From contig VZTG01001065.1 of NCBI GenBank assembly GCA_013397845.1, positions 608,931 through 672,930 on the forward strand: a stretch of 64,000 nt of DNA, given 5' to 3'. Of the stretch, positions 47,601 through 60,176 are shown piece by piece. The DNA is from Melanocharis versteri. Lineage: Eukaryota; Chordata; Aves; Passeriformes; Melanocharitidae. The notes beneath the pieces were generated by a model. The model was not told the DNA's origin. It was given only the letters and a program-made list of their open reading frames with translations, and ran no database searches. The first letter of the stretch is position 1. Every line of letters begins with the position of its first letter. Both the position numbers and the translations under genes were made by a program.

Positions 47601-50600
47601 TTGGAGCGCGGCATAAATAGCTAATTAATCCTTGCGGGACTGGGTGGGAATGGTGTTACTTCCCCCATCGGGGCTGGAAAGGCTTTAACTGGGAGTCAAG
47701 CGGGGCCAGGGAGCTGATGCTGGTGTCAATCCCAGGTCGGAGCTGTCGGGGATGGAGAGGTTTTAGCTGGGAGTCAAGCGGGGACAGGGAATTGCTGCTG
47801 GTGTCAATCCCAGGTTGGAGCCGGGGTGAAGAGGTAGCTGCCAGCGGCCCCGTGGTGAATCAAAGTCTGCCGTGTCTGTATCAAAGGCTGTTTCTTTTCC
47901 ACTGCCTGCATATGGTAGATGTTATCGAGAGGGAGGAGCTGAAAATGAGCTCTAGGACCATTTCCTGACCAGAGTTACAGTCAAAAACAACAAATCCCTC
48001 CATCCCTGCTCTTAGCCAAACTCTCCTTTTCCCTCAGGCAAATCATCGCTTGGTTTCTTTGGAGATAATGAGAAACGGTGGAAAAAGACTCTCAGGTTTA
48101 ATTCTCATCCGTAAGGGCAGAGGTTTAGGAGCAGGCTGTAAAGTGTTGGGATTTCTGGGAACTGCCCAGGCAGGGCTGAGGGCTGAGCCCATCCCACACC
48201 TTGTGTGCACGCACAGCTCTGAATCCACGCAGTGCTGTGGGGTGTCCCCGCAGCCCCCGGGGCCGGGTGTAACCCCCCTGCTGATCTGGGCCTCCGTGCT
48301 GGTTGTGTCACCCTGGGGGAGGGCATCAGAGCACTGCCCCACGAGCCAGCTGAGCCCCACCAGCTGCACGTGAGAGTGCGTGAGGTGGTGAACACTCTGG
48401 TTTGTGCCTCTGGCTGCTGCTGTCCCGGCAGCTTTTGGGGTGGTGGCAATCCCTGTCTCCAGCCCTCGGTGAGGCTGCAGAGAGGGAAGAGTTGGTGTGA
48501 TGGCTCAGCCCTTACACTGGTTTAAAAGGGATGGGGGAAAGGTCCCCGATTGCTGCTGTTTGGGTCACTGGTGCTAAAACATCCAGTCTTCACCTGTGCC
48601 TGTGTTCACACGCTGAATAAACATGTGAAATACAGCCCTGGGAGTGCCAGGCCAGTAATACCAGGGTTACTGCAAATAAGCAGGTAGCAGGATGGTGTTG
48701 ATGCAGACAAGAGTTGCTGAAGCAGAATGAAAACACAGACCTCTGGAGCCTCAGCCAGCGTCTGACGCAGCTCCCTGGGGCAGAGCCTGGCTTGGGGCTC
48801 ATCCTGGCCAAGAGCTGGTCATTATTGCCTGAATTCTGTCACCTCTGGGACATGCTGTTTGCAGCTTTTGAGATGCCTGGTGCTCACCAAACGTCTGTGC
48901 CTGGCCCATGCGTGGCCACACCAGTGGGTCTGTGGTGGCCACCTCACGTGTGCCACAGCTCCGTGTTCTCACCAGCACTGCAGAGTTGCCCGACCAGCTC
49001 TCACTGCTGCCCTGGTGGAGTTATTGGTGCAATTAAAGCCGTGCTAATTCTCTGTGTACTGCGAGGCAGAAGGAGCTGGCGTTTCCAGGAAATGTTCAGT
49101 CGATCTATTTTCAATGTAGTTTTGTAAGTGGTCTGGCTGGGTCTGTGCTTGCGAGAAAATGAGGTAAAATACGCTGTGCCACATCTTCAGCTGGTGCACA
49201 TCAAGGTAAACCCACGGATTTTGGTGGCATTACAGCCTGTCCCTAGCTAAGAACATGAGCTGATGTTCAAGGTGACCTCCTAGAGCATTTCTCTGCTTCT
49301 TCACTCTTCCTCCCCATCCTTCAGCACCAACTTCTCTGTCTGAAGCTTGAGGGCAATGTGAGAATTTGCTCCTCGTGCAGCTTTTCCCCTGTAGATGCGG
49401 ATCTCCCGGAGGAACGGGCTCTGCCTCTTGCACTTTCCCTTTCTCCGGTGAAATGGGATCTCTTCCCTGCGCTTTCAGCCTCCTCTCTCTCTCTGCTCTC
49501 AATTTCCATGCTGCAGATCCCACGGGGACCCTGGAACTCAGCAGAGCCTTTCTGGTGGCTCCGGGCTCTGCCGAAGCAGCTGCACGGCCAGGTCCCGGTG
49601 CCCGTGTGCTGCTGGCAGGAGCCGGCTCCATCCGTGCCGCCGGGGCTGGGCACCCTGATCGCGGCAGACCGGCCACGGAGCAGCTGCCTCCTGACCCTTT
49701 GATTCAACAAGGGCCCGTCAGTGCAATTTGCTGTCGTCTGTCAGCGTGCACGGGGCTCAGGGCAGCGCCTGCAGGAGCAGCTGCTGCGGGAGTGTGCCGT
49801 GAGCGCTGCCAGCGCTGCCCGCTGCCTGTGTGCGCTCAGATCGGGCGAATCCCGCTTGCTCACCGCTCTGGCACGGCAGAGGCAGGCTGCTCACCGCCTG
49901 CTTTGGGTCTTTGCCCTGCACGGGGGCGATTTGCCCCTGGCCATCCTGCCCTCCCGAAGCGGAGGCGGTGAGCTGGAGGTGCGGGTGTTGCCTGCCCGTG
50001 GCTCCATCCCCTCCCCTGCACAGCCTCCCCTTCCAGATCCTGGGGCAGGGACAAGGCTGTCACCACTGCAGCCGCTTGATTTGGAGTGGGCCGGCTGCAA
50101 GCACGGGGAAATGGAGGCTTTGCCCCATTCACAGCCCTTAACATAACAGCAGAGCGCGGGTGTAACCCCGGGCATCTCCCGTGCGGGGACTCCATCCGAG
50201 ATGACCCTGTTTAATCACCCCGTGTTTCGAGGAGCCCTGGGGCTGTGCAGCAACGCGCCTTGAGCTGGACCCTGCCTGGCCTCGGATGTGGCTGCCACCA
50301 CAGAGGCGGTGGCACCGCTCCTTGCTGACACGAGCTGTGCTCCTGTGGCCCGCGGCGTTGCTGGAACGTCCTCCTGCTCCTTGGGCAGCACCGACGGGCC
50401 CGGGGCTGCCGGCACCGCTCCAAGGCCAACACATGGCTCTGGTGGTTCCCCTGCCCCTCGCTGCTCACCGGTGTCCCTGTGCAGGAGAGAGCAGCCTGCT
50501 TTTGTTGAGCGTTGCCAAGCACAGACAGGCACCGCTGCTGCATCCAGACAGGGCTGGATTTAGCCATGGGAGCTTCAAATAGCGCTAAGAAACGACCCTG

Positions 50601-53600
50601 CCAGGAGCCCTGTCCTGGAACAGCTCGATTTGGCCACTGCTGGCTGTTAAATGCTGTTTAGAAGCAAAGAGCATCTTTGGTTTCAGTGCAAGTGCTTGTG
50701 AGGTGGTAAAGCACCACAGGGAGGGGGCACAGCCAGATGCAGCTCGGTGTTGGCTCTTTTATGAACCTGGAGTGCTCTGGTTGCATTGTTGTGGTATCAG
50801 CACTGCTAGAAGGATGGAAGGATTGGCTCCACTGCCCCACGAGTTGGTTCTCTCCCCAGATTCTCCTGCCTGCCCCATCATATGACAATGGTGTAACAGG
50901 ACAGGCAGGGCTGGTGGCTCAGCTGGGGCAGAACTTGTGATATATAAAAATATTTTGGTATTTTTAACTCCCGGCTCCTGGAATCACGTGCATGGCATCA
51001 CTCGTGGTGTCTGGAGAGGGCAGCACAGGGTGCACCCCAGTGTTGTGGTCCAGAGCTCAGGTTTTGGGGCATCTCCTCCATGCAGATGCTGCTGAAGGCC
51101 TGACTGTAAGAACCTCAAAGGTTGTTTGCATCCAAAATCTGATTTGTTGATTTTCTTGTGTCATCTCTGTGCAGGCGTCTCCTCAGCCCTGTGTCCTCAC
51201 TCCTCTCCTGGCTTCTCTGGGCTCGTGCTGGGGTTGTCCCTGGGTGTGCTGGGGCTGCAGCAGCTTTTGCCAGCAGAACATTGGGTCTTTGCTCCCCCTT
51301 GACAGCCCTGGAGTGGGGAATCCCCAATCCCATCCTGCTGACATCTGCTTTTATAATTCGAGTGCTGTAAGCTCCCAGAGGACAGCAGGCAGCATCAGGC
51401 CCTTCACCTGGAGATGCTGAGGAGCTGTTTGGGGTGGCAAGGCTGGTTCGGGTGTGACAATCTCGGTAGTGTCTGGCTGTGATGTTGGTGACAGGGAAAT
51501 AAACGCAGAGCTGCTCAGTGGTGCTGACCCGAGACAAGGGGGCTTCCTCTCCTGCCTGCCAGGAAAGCAGCACCCAAAAATCTCCCTTAATAACCCCTTT
51601 CTGCTCATCCTTCTCCCTTTGGGCTCATGTGTGCATTGCTCTGACAGTCTGGGGCTTTTCTTTCGTCACAGTGCCCTCCCCAGCACTTCTCCTTCCCATC
51701 CTGGAAACTGAGTGCGAGTCACAAACTGCAACCAAGCGAGGAAGGAGGGGTGATGTGGTTTGTGGCTCCAGAGCCGGGGCTGGCCGAGCAGAGCAGCCGG
51801 GAGGCACTTCTGGGGGCTCTGGGGAGAAGAGCTGAGGGCAGGGGAAGCAGGATGGAGGAGCTGTTGCTGTCCTGTGGGGTCTGGCAGTGTCGGGGTCGTG
51901 GCTCGGGGAGCCCCTGACCAGGGGGGTCCCGCCTGGGCAGCCCTGGAACTGTCTGGAGGCAGGAAATGGAGACTAATCCCTCCCCACCCTGCTGTGCAGA
52001 GCAAGAGGGAATCAAAAGCAGCTGAAAATCCCGGATTTCCCTTTCTGTTTGGCGGGGAGGGATGCGGGAAGCACAAGGGAGGAGACGGACAAGTCAAGTG
52101 GGCGCAGCTCCACCTTTTCCCGACGCCTCTTCACCCACAGCCCCTGGGGGGAACTGGCCCTCCCAGCCCTCCCCAGTTATTTCGGGGTCAGTCGAAGACC
52201 TGGCTGCTGCTGGCAGTCCAGCTGGTCACAGAATGGCACCAGACCCCATGTGAGACCTGTGACACATTTCCATTCCCAGGGGCCCTCAAGTGCCAGCTGT
52301 GCCCCGGCACACCCGCCCTGCGAAGGAGCTTTGTAAAAGGTGACTCTCAGCCAGGGTTGGGGCAAGCAGGGGGAAAGGGAAGCTCCCCAGGGGTTCAGCT
52401 GTTGTGAGAGGTGACTCAGTGCATGCCCTGGCTGGGTGGCACCGTCTGTGCCCACGTGTCATGGAAACCCTGGCACTGCTCCGTACCCGCGCAGCACGAG
52501 TGGCATTGGGTAATGAACCATCGATACTGAGGTTAAAAAGGTCACCCTGCAGTGCTGCTGGCAGCCCAGGAACGGATGGATCAGGCCGTGCACTCTGTGC
52601 CGTGGGAGGCAAAGACAGGAGAAGCTCCTCAGGGCCTCACTGCTGCAGAAAGCCTGGATGAGACCCTGGGGGAGCAGCTTGTTCCACTCACCGTCTGCTC
52701 CCTGACCCTCCTGCAAGAGCTCGGGTCGTGTTTTCTCACTTTCTTCCCTGCAGTTAAGGGAGCCAGAAAGAGCTTAAAATCTAATTTCCTACCAAAATCA
52801 GGCCAATGCTGTCACGGTGTCCCTCTGCCTGTGCCCTCTCTCCCCAGATGACTTCTGAACCCGCTGACCTGCGTCGCGCAGACCCGGCTGAGGGCTCGCA
52901 GATAATTAAGTCTATGCAGAGATGATGAAATGAGATGGTTGAGAGGAGGAAAAGAATCTCGTAAATGCCCCAAAACATCTGTAGCATGAGTTCATGTATT
53001 ATTAGACACCGGCGAATCCACGTGGGAGATGCTTCTTACAAACACTTAACCACAAAAACATTTTCATTCTCAGTTCGTACATTTTTAGGCACCGAAAACA
53101 GTCTCGAGACACAAAACCATAGGAAGCAACACAAGTAATTCCAGTGCTCATGGGATAACCTTTTTATTTTAATAAAACCTGAAATTCTTTTGGCACTCAG
53201 CGTGACTCCCAGAGCCAAGGCTTGAAGGAAAAACAACATAAATCATGGACTCGAAGGTAAAAAGTTGGGAGAGTCAGCAGCAGTGTGGCCGGACTCAGCC
53301 ATGGTGTGACTTGGTGGCACTTGATGAGTTTGTTGATATTTCTGCCACTGTAACTGAGAGACAAACCTGGCCCTGAGCCACTGGCATACAGTATTGTTTG
53401 GGAGAACACTGCTCCTCCATGCCAAAACCCCCACAACAAAAAGAGTTCTGCTGGCCACGGAGAGAGGCCCTGGAATAACTTCCCCCGCTAAAACAATGTG
53501 GAGCGGAAACCTTTCAAAGTGGTAATTACCAAAGGGAAAATAATTTTTTTTAAACATCCTTTGTCTGAGCGCCTAACAATACCTGGGAATACTGAAAGAG

Positions 53601-56316
53601 TTTTCCAATTCCTAATTGACTTTTCAGCCATGTCACTGTTTGTTTCATCTCTGCAATAGCCGGCTCAGGGCTGGGCAGTGAAACTTTCCCTTTCCAGCTC
53701 TTGCCAGCCCCTTTTCCCGACTCTCACGTGGCCAACACCAGTAAGTGTGTGCTCAGGCTGCTACAGCAGAATGTTTTCATGTCCACTCACTGCGTCCCTG
53801 CCCAGCCCATGGTGAATTTGGCCCAAATGACTTGGCAGGGGCCACGCAGTGTCAGCACCGGGGCGCGCTGGCTGCCGCTCCAGCTGCCGGACGTCTCTCC
53901 TGCTGCTGCTCCTCCTGCAGCTCCTCTCCCTCATCCCTGCGGCTGTTCTGGGCCCTCTGGCTCCTCTCTTGGCTGCTCGCTTTCAATCACATCAGCTCTT
54001 CATTCTGCTGGAGCCTGGCTCCAAGGTTTCACTCCTCACTTCAGATCAAGTCAGCTTTCCTGCAGCTTCCCGACGCGTCTGGGTTTTGATTTATGCTTTC
54101 CCTGACGTTTGTGCGGTCAAAGGAGATACAGGACCATTGTTGGAACATCCTTTTCATATCCCCTCTTAAGGGGCTTTGTTCCTGTTTAACTGGGTTTCTT
54201 ATTTTCAGTAATCTCAGTTATTTATTGGTGTTATTAACGTTGTGTGTGTGGAACACTTTGCTGTTGCTTCGCTTTATTCCCGTGATCTGGCATTTAAATC
54301 TATTCCACCTTATTCCTACACTGAGATAACTCTTTGTACTATGTGTAAACCTGTTTTATTTCCCTACCTGTATCTCTTCAGCTCAGCTCAGCACCTTGCA
54401 GCCCTGTTTGGCTCCATTTTTAAGATGGCCTTTGGATATAATTTAATCTTGTGCAAGGTATCAACTCCATGTGCTTCTTCCCTGTGCCTGTGCTATGGCA
54501 GCACTTTTCTCTTGGGCTTCCCAGCAGCTCCATGGCATCATTCCCTCCCTTACGTGTGTCCAGGCACGTCCTTCCAGCAGCAGGGGAGTGAATGGTGCTG
54601 TTCAGGTTCGGGGAGCTGAGTCTGAGCGTGCTGGGGTGGTGACACAGACGCCAGCCTGCACTGCTGTCCCCAGGGAGAACGAGCAGTGTGGGGTCAGAGC
54701 ATGTCCCCAGCTGGAACTCAGGTGCTCAGTGATGCCCTGCACTTCTTGTCACCTGGGCAGAGGGCAGGGGGAGCCTCTCCCTACTTTCCCTAGCCCAGGA
54801 GAGAGCCAGTGGGAATAAAGCTGGAATAAAGCTGCCCTCCTGCTCTCCTGGCTGGAGCGTGGGATGCACAGGCTGGTCCCAGTTCCCCATCCGCGTGTCT
54901 GGCACAGGTGAGGTGTGTGTACCTGTCCCTGCAGCAGCACAGCCCACCTGCACCAGCCAGGGAGGGCACAGGTGGGAGCAGGGCTGGAGCTTGGGCTGGG
55001 ATAGGAGCTGAGGAGGAGGAAGAGCTGCTCTGCCAAGCAAAGTTTCTCTGTTATCCACTGGGATTTCTCCGTGGATCAGTTGCCAGAGCCTCTCGTTTCT
55101 GGGATTCTCCTTTTACACGATTCAGCTGAACGTGTCATCCTGGCTGGTTGTTGATGGTGGAAAATTGTACTGCCTGCCCTTGGATGTGTTTTTGAAAGGT
55201 GAGCAGAGCCAGAGCTTTGCTCTGTTTTGTATCCACCCAGGTGGTAGATGTGTGTTTTCAATATAAAATGAAATCTCACTATTTCATTTAATTTTTCTGG
55301 TAGATGAGAAGGGCCGGCTCAATTTCAGAAATGAGTTTCCCTTATCTTCAGGGGCTACACCTATTCCCACCTCTCCCTGCAAATTTTTGTGGCTCCATAA
55401 CCTTTCCCCTCTTTTCCACCAGTGGTTTTCCTTTCCCTGGCTGTTCTGCAGAGAAGCCAAGCGAGCAAGGATGGAAATTACAATAACGGAGCACCTGGGA
55501 GGCTTGAACTCGCCACACACTGATTGCTAAGCAACACAGAGAAATGTTTTTCCTGTTTTTCTTTTGGTTGCAAGCACCTTAGGTGGTATTTGTTAAAAGA
55601 GCTGACTGAAACATTCTGGCAGAAAGGTGATAGGGAGATAAAAGCTGCCTTTAAAGACAAACAGCTCAAGAAATAATGGTGCTTACCAGAGGAGCTCTGG
55701 TGTGTCTGCAGCGTGTCAGGCTGCAGCAGCTTAATGCCTGCTGAACTCTGCACTCCAGGGAGAGCCTGGCTGGCGTGGAGAGCCACGGGGGGGAAAAGGG
55801 AAAATGCTGCCACCCGCAGCTGCAGCTGCATTTCCTCCCGGTGTGGGGACGGTCCCCAGCAAAACCCGCTGGGTGTCTTGTGATCCTCCTGACACAGCGA
55901 GCTCTGGGTGAGCTTTGGTCCCTGCATCCCCCTGGCAGCAGTGCCCTGCGAAATGCTGTGAGGTCTCTTGGTGCTTTTCACCCCTCAGGCCCTGCTGTCT
56001 TCAGCTTTTTGGGCAGATTTTAATATTAACAGTTGTATCTTGCCTCTTACTTTTCTGGGTATTTTCTTCTTTGCTGTGAAGGAGTCCAGGTGCCCGCCCA
56101 AAGTGTGCTGTGGCCACTTCTTTCTGAGAAAGTGGCTTGACCTCCCTCACCTCACATCCTGGCCTTGTTCTGATGAGTTTTAGAGGTCAGAAAGCTTGGA
56201 AAACAGAGGTTTGCGTTGTTGCTTGCTGCCCTAATGGAAGCTCCTCAAATACTTAATAAATTGCCTGAAGAAGAGAAGGTTCTGGGGCAATCTTAGCATC
56301 CCAGTGCATAAAGTGG
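44622..56316. other. Putative intron or intergenic DNA, no gene seen
   Basis: About 11.7 kb without a recognisable exon. Open frames such as 44750-45814 and 45839-46630 (+) lack family similarity. AT-rich homeobox-like cores cluster at about 47220-47300 and 47600-47635 within GC-rich DNA. Isolated AATAAA hexamers (for example near 48615 and 54816) have no associated gene. Confidence 0.45.
47668..47823. repeat. 78-bp tandem duplication
   Basis: Two diverged units starting at 47668 and 47746. They share GGGAGTCAAGCGGGG and CTGGTGTCAATCCCAGG, with scattered substitutions. Confidence 0.85.
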
Positions 56317-56610
56317 CTTCAAGAGAGCTGGAGAGGGACTGTGGGCAAGCGTCTGGAGTGACAGGACAAGGGGAATGGCTTTAAGATGAAGGAGGGTAGA
56401 TTTAAATTAGAGATTAGGCAGAATTCCCTGTGAGGCTGGGGAGGCCCTGGCAGAGGTTTCCCAGAGAGGCTATGGCTGCCCCATCCCTGGAAGCATCCAA
56501 GGTTGGACAGGGCTTGGAGCAACCTGGGACGGTGGAAGGTGTCCCTGCCCACGGCAGTGTGTGGAACAAAATGATCTTTAAGGTCTCTTCCAACCCAAAC
56601 CTGTTGGAAT
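56317..56610 (+). mobile_element. CR1 LINE 3' end, sense orientation
   Basis: Sense CR1 with, in order, AAATTAGAGATTAGGCAG, GCAGAGGTTTCCCAGAGAGG, CTGCCCCATCCCTGGAAGC, GGTGTCCCTGCCCACGGC and TCTTTAAGGTCTCTTCCAAC. The 5' boundary is uncertain. Confidence 0.9.
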
Positions 56611-56710
56611 CCAAAAAACCCAACCCCCCAAAAAATTCTGTGGTTCTACTACAGCCAAGGGGACGGTGTAAGGAGTAGGATGGAGGAGAAATATTCCTGC
56701 AAGCTCTCGA

Positions 56711-57462
56711 GTCTCCAAGGCTTGTGGAATAATTGCTGAGCTTCAGGAGCCGGCAGCCTCGGCAGGAGATGCCGTAGCCCAGCTGTGCACAGGGGCTGCA
56801 GGAAATGAAACACAGAATAGCTGGATGGAGAGTTTTAGATCCTGATTGCACGGGGATTTGCTGTGCTTCCTCTGCTAGGAACTGACAGTAATTAGGGGCT
56901 TGCCTGGCTGTGTCAATGCTTGGTGTGGAGGAGAGCTGTGCTCCCGAGTTAACCTGGCTCTGGATCGGTGGCTGCCCGTGGGGAGCAGGGGGTGCTGCAG
57001 CTGGGGAATGGCTGCCCCTGCCAGAACGGGCACAAAGTGCAGGAGAGCCCGAGCCAGCCTTCCTCCCTGCCAGCACAAAGAGTTCTCACTGCCCGATCTG
57101 TCAAAAACGGCCCCGAGAAACGCCCAAAACCTGGAGGCAGAGCGAGTGATCCAACTGCCCTGGATCCGAAATGCCCAGCAGAGAATCTCCTAAAATCCAT
57201 GCCTGCTGTAAGCTGTGGCAAGTGGTGGGTGTCTGTCACCTAAAGTCTGGTTAAATCAGGGCATTGATCATGTCTGCAGGTGAGAGCTGGGTCTGTGAGG
57301 GTCTGAGATCTGTTGGCCCCCAAATTTGGGGAGCAGTTGCTGTAATCTGACATCCCTGTACGGATTGTATGAATGGAGCAGGGATGGTGTTTTCCCTTCT
57401 TGCACAAGCTTTTCCCCTCGTCCTGAAGTGGAAGAGATAGTACGAGTTATTTCTTGTTGGAC

Positions 57463-57482
<20 letters not shown>
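56711..57482 (+). repeat. Duplicated block A, copy 1
   Basis: 772 bp repeated at 58816-59587 (offset 2105) with about 1% difference (for example AATTGCTGAG here, AATTGCGGAG there). It is non-coding and runs into the ATT microsatellite at its right end. Confidence 0.95.

Positions 57483-57523
<41 letters not shown>
57463..57523. repeat. (ATT)n microsatellite, about 20 units
   Basis: About 60 bp of uninterrupted TTA/ATT. The duplicate of the flanking block stops inside this repeat at 59587 after about 8 units, next to a single N, so the repeat probably broke the assembly. Confidence 0.95.
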
Positions 57524-58052
57524 TCTTATAAAATAACCTTCCAGCTGAGCCTGGGCAGTGAAAACAAAAGTCTTCTCCAATTAAAATTGGAATACCCAAA
57601 AACTTTTGATCTAGCACCTAATGCCTAACCTTCAGTTAGCAATTCTTGTAAATAGGTAGCACTTTTCCTCCAAAATGCCTCGAAAACAGCAAGAAAAAGG
57701 GCTTCCCCAGCTGCACAATAGAAGGAAGTGCTGTGGGCTCCATGTTAGAGCCTGACACAGACGCGCCTTGTGAGCTGCTGCCAGAGCTTGGGACAGAGGC
57801 CGGATAATGTTGCAACTCCCGCATGAAGCAGCCCAGTTCCCCTCAGAGGCTGCTGGTTTGGGTCCTGCTTCCCTCGCTGGTCCAGCAGTGGAGGCTGGAG
57901 GTGTGTGATGCTCCAGAGGGGCTCAGCTGCGGGTGGTGAGGGTGATTCCTGCCTTCTCTGCTCGGGGGCTGAGATCAGCTCTTTGCAGCTCTTGGCGTCG
58001 GTCCTGCTGCGGTTTCGCTGAGGCTCAAAGAGAATTCGGGTTTGTCGGGGTG

Positions 58053-58092
58053 GTGGCAGTGCCCTGGGGGCGGTGGCAGTGCCCTGGGGGTG
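58053..58092. repeat. 20-bp tandem repeat, two copies
   Basis: GGTGGCAGTGCCCTGGGGG occurs twice in a row with a 20-bp period. Confidence 0.8.
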
Positions 58093-58226
58093 TCTGCAGG
58101 CAGCTGGTGCCAGGCAGGAGCAGCCCCTGTGGAAGTGTTTGTGAGCCATGCTTTGGGGTGGGTAGCCTCGCCTGATGGAAAATAAAACCCCACAGCAACA
58201 CCAGGCACAGGAACTGGGTCACTGCG

Positions 58227-58814
58227 AGCTTTGCCCTGTAGGAAATAGGCTGGAAAGCCCCGCTCGGCAGCAGAGCAGGGAGATGAAAGCAAAGGAGGGC
58301 TGGAGGATGGAGCTGTGGGAATGCTCAGACACCACATGCTGGGGACAGACAACTCAGGGTCCAGGCTGAGCCCAGTTACTAACTGAGGCCTGAATCTGCA
58401 GGTCCTGACCATAACGTTTTGACCCAAATTGATTCTCCAACCAGAAAACTGGCTTAGATTTTCCAAAAGCCTCTCTGTGATATCCTCTCCACCTCATTGA
58501 CCACGCAGGAAAGGCTGGAGACTGCAGCAGAGGAGCAGAGCTGCTCCGGTGCTGGCTGTGTGGGTTTGTATTTATCCAGCCAAGAGCTGATTTCAGAGTG
58601 GTGGAAGGACACAGAGTGATGGATTCCCCACAGCACCCAATTCCTGGGCCTGCCAGAGTCGATGGGACATTATACAGATGACATCAAAAAGCTCGGTGTG
58701 TTGTGAAAAGTTTCTTGCTGAGTTTGCCAAGTGCAAATTGATGGTATATTTTTTTAATGAGTCACTCAAGCATTGATCGTTTTCTTAAATCCCTGAAGTC
58801 ACGTGCGTGTCAAT
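58227..58814 (+). repeat. Duplicated block B, copy 1
   Basis: 588 bp repeated at 59589-60176 (offset 1362). It ends at a single N (58815). A few substitutions separate the copies, for example GTGATATCC here and GTGTTACCC there. Confidence 0.95.
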
Positions 58815-58815
58815 N

Positions 58816-59587
58816 GTCTCCAAGGCTTGTGGAATAATTGCGGAGCTTCAGGAGCCGGCAGCCTCGGCAGGAGATGCCGTAGCCCAGCTGTGCACAGGAG
58901 CTGCAGGAAATGAAACACAGAATAGCTGGATGGAGAGTTTTAGATCCTGATTGCACGGGGATTTGCTGTGCTTCCTCTGCTAGGAACTGACAGTAATTAG
59001 GGGCTTGCCTGGCTGTGTCAATGCTTGGTGTGGAGGAGAGCTGTGCTCCCGAGTTAACCCGGCTCCGGATCGGTGGCTGCCTGTGGGGAGCAGGGGATGC
59101 TGCAGCTGGGGAGCAGCTGCCCCTGCCAGAACGGGCACAAAGTGCAGGAGAGCCCGAGCCAGCCTTCCTCCCTGCCAGCACAAAGAGTTCTCACTGCCTG
59201 ATCTGTCAAAAACGGCCCCGAGAAACGCCCAAAACCTGGAGGCAGAGCGAGTGATCCAACTGCCCTGGATCCGAAATGCCCAGCAGAGAATCTCCTAAAA
59301 TCCATGCCTGCTGTAAGCTGTGGCAAGTGGTGGGTGTCTGTCACCTAAAGTCTGGTTAAATCAGGGCATTGATCATGTCTGCAGGTGAGAGCTGGGTCTG
59401 TGAGGGTCTGAGATCTGTTGGCCCCCAAATTTGGGGAGCAGTTGCTGTAATCTGACATCCCTGTACGGATTGTATGAATGGAGCAGGGATGGTGTTTTCC
59501 CTTCTTGCACAAGCTTTTCCCCTCGTCCTGAAGTGGAAGAGATAGTACGAGTTATTTCTTGTTGGACTATTATTATTATTATTATTA
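58816..59587 (+). repeat. Duplicated block A, copy 2 (between single Ns)
   Basis: Copy of 56711-57482 delimited by single undetermined bases at 58815 and 59588. It looks like a small allelic contig placed between two overlapping contigs. Confidence 0.95.
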
Positions 59588-59588
59588 N

Positions 59589-60176
59589 AGCTTTGCCCTG
59601 TAGGAAATAGGCTGGAAAGCCCCGCTCGGCAGCAGAGCAGGGAGATGAAAGCAAAGGAGGGCTGGAGGATGGAGCTGTGGGAATGCTCAGACACCACATG
59701 CTGGGGACAGACAACTCAGGGTCCAGGCTGAGCCCAGTTACTAACTGAGGCCTGAATCTGCAGGTCCTGACCATAACGTTTTGACCCAAATTGATTCTCC
59801 AACCAGAAAACTGGCTTAGATTTTCCAAAAGCCTCTCTGTGTTACCCTCTCCACCTCATTGACCACGCAGGAAAGGCTGGAGACTGCAGCAGAGGAGCAG
59901 AGCTGCTCCGGTGCTGGCCGTGTGGGTTTGTATTTATCCAGCCAAGAGCTGATTTCAGAGTGGTGGAAGGACACAGAGTGATGGACTCCCCACAGCACCC
60001 AATTCCTGGGCCTGCCAGAGTCGATGGGACATTATACAGATGACATCAAAAAGCTCGGTGTGTTGTGAAAAGTTTCTTGCTGAGTTTGCCAAGTGCAAAT
60101 TGATGGTATATTTTTTTAATGAGTCACTCAAGCATTGATCGTTTTCTTAAATCCCTGAAGTCACGTGCGTGTCAAT
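59589..60176 (+). repeat. Duplicated block B, copy 2
   Basis: Copy of 58227-58814 that continues without interruption into unique sequence at 60177, so it is the copy contiguous with the right-hand contig. Confidence 0.95.

Noticed and set aside
57464..57580. Poly-Ile/poly-Asn 'protein' over the ATT repeat
   Set aside because: Simple translation of a microsatellite.
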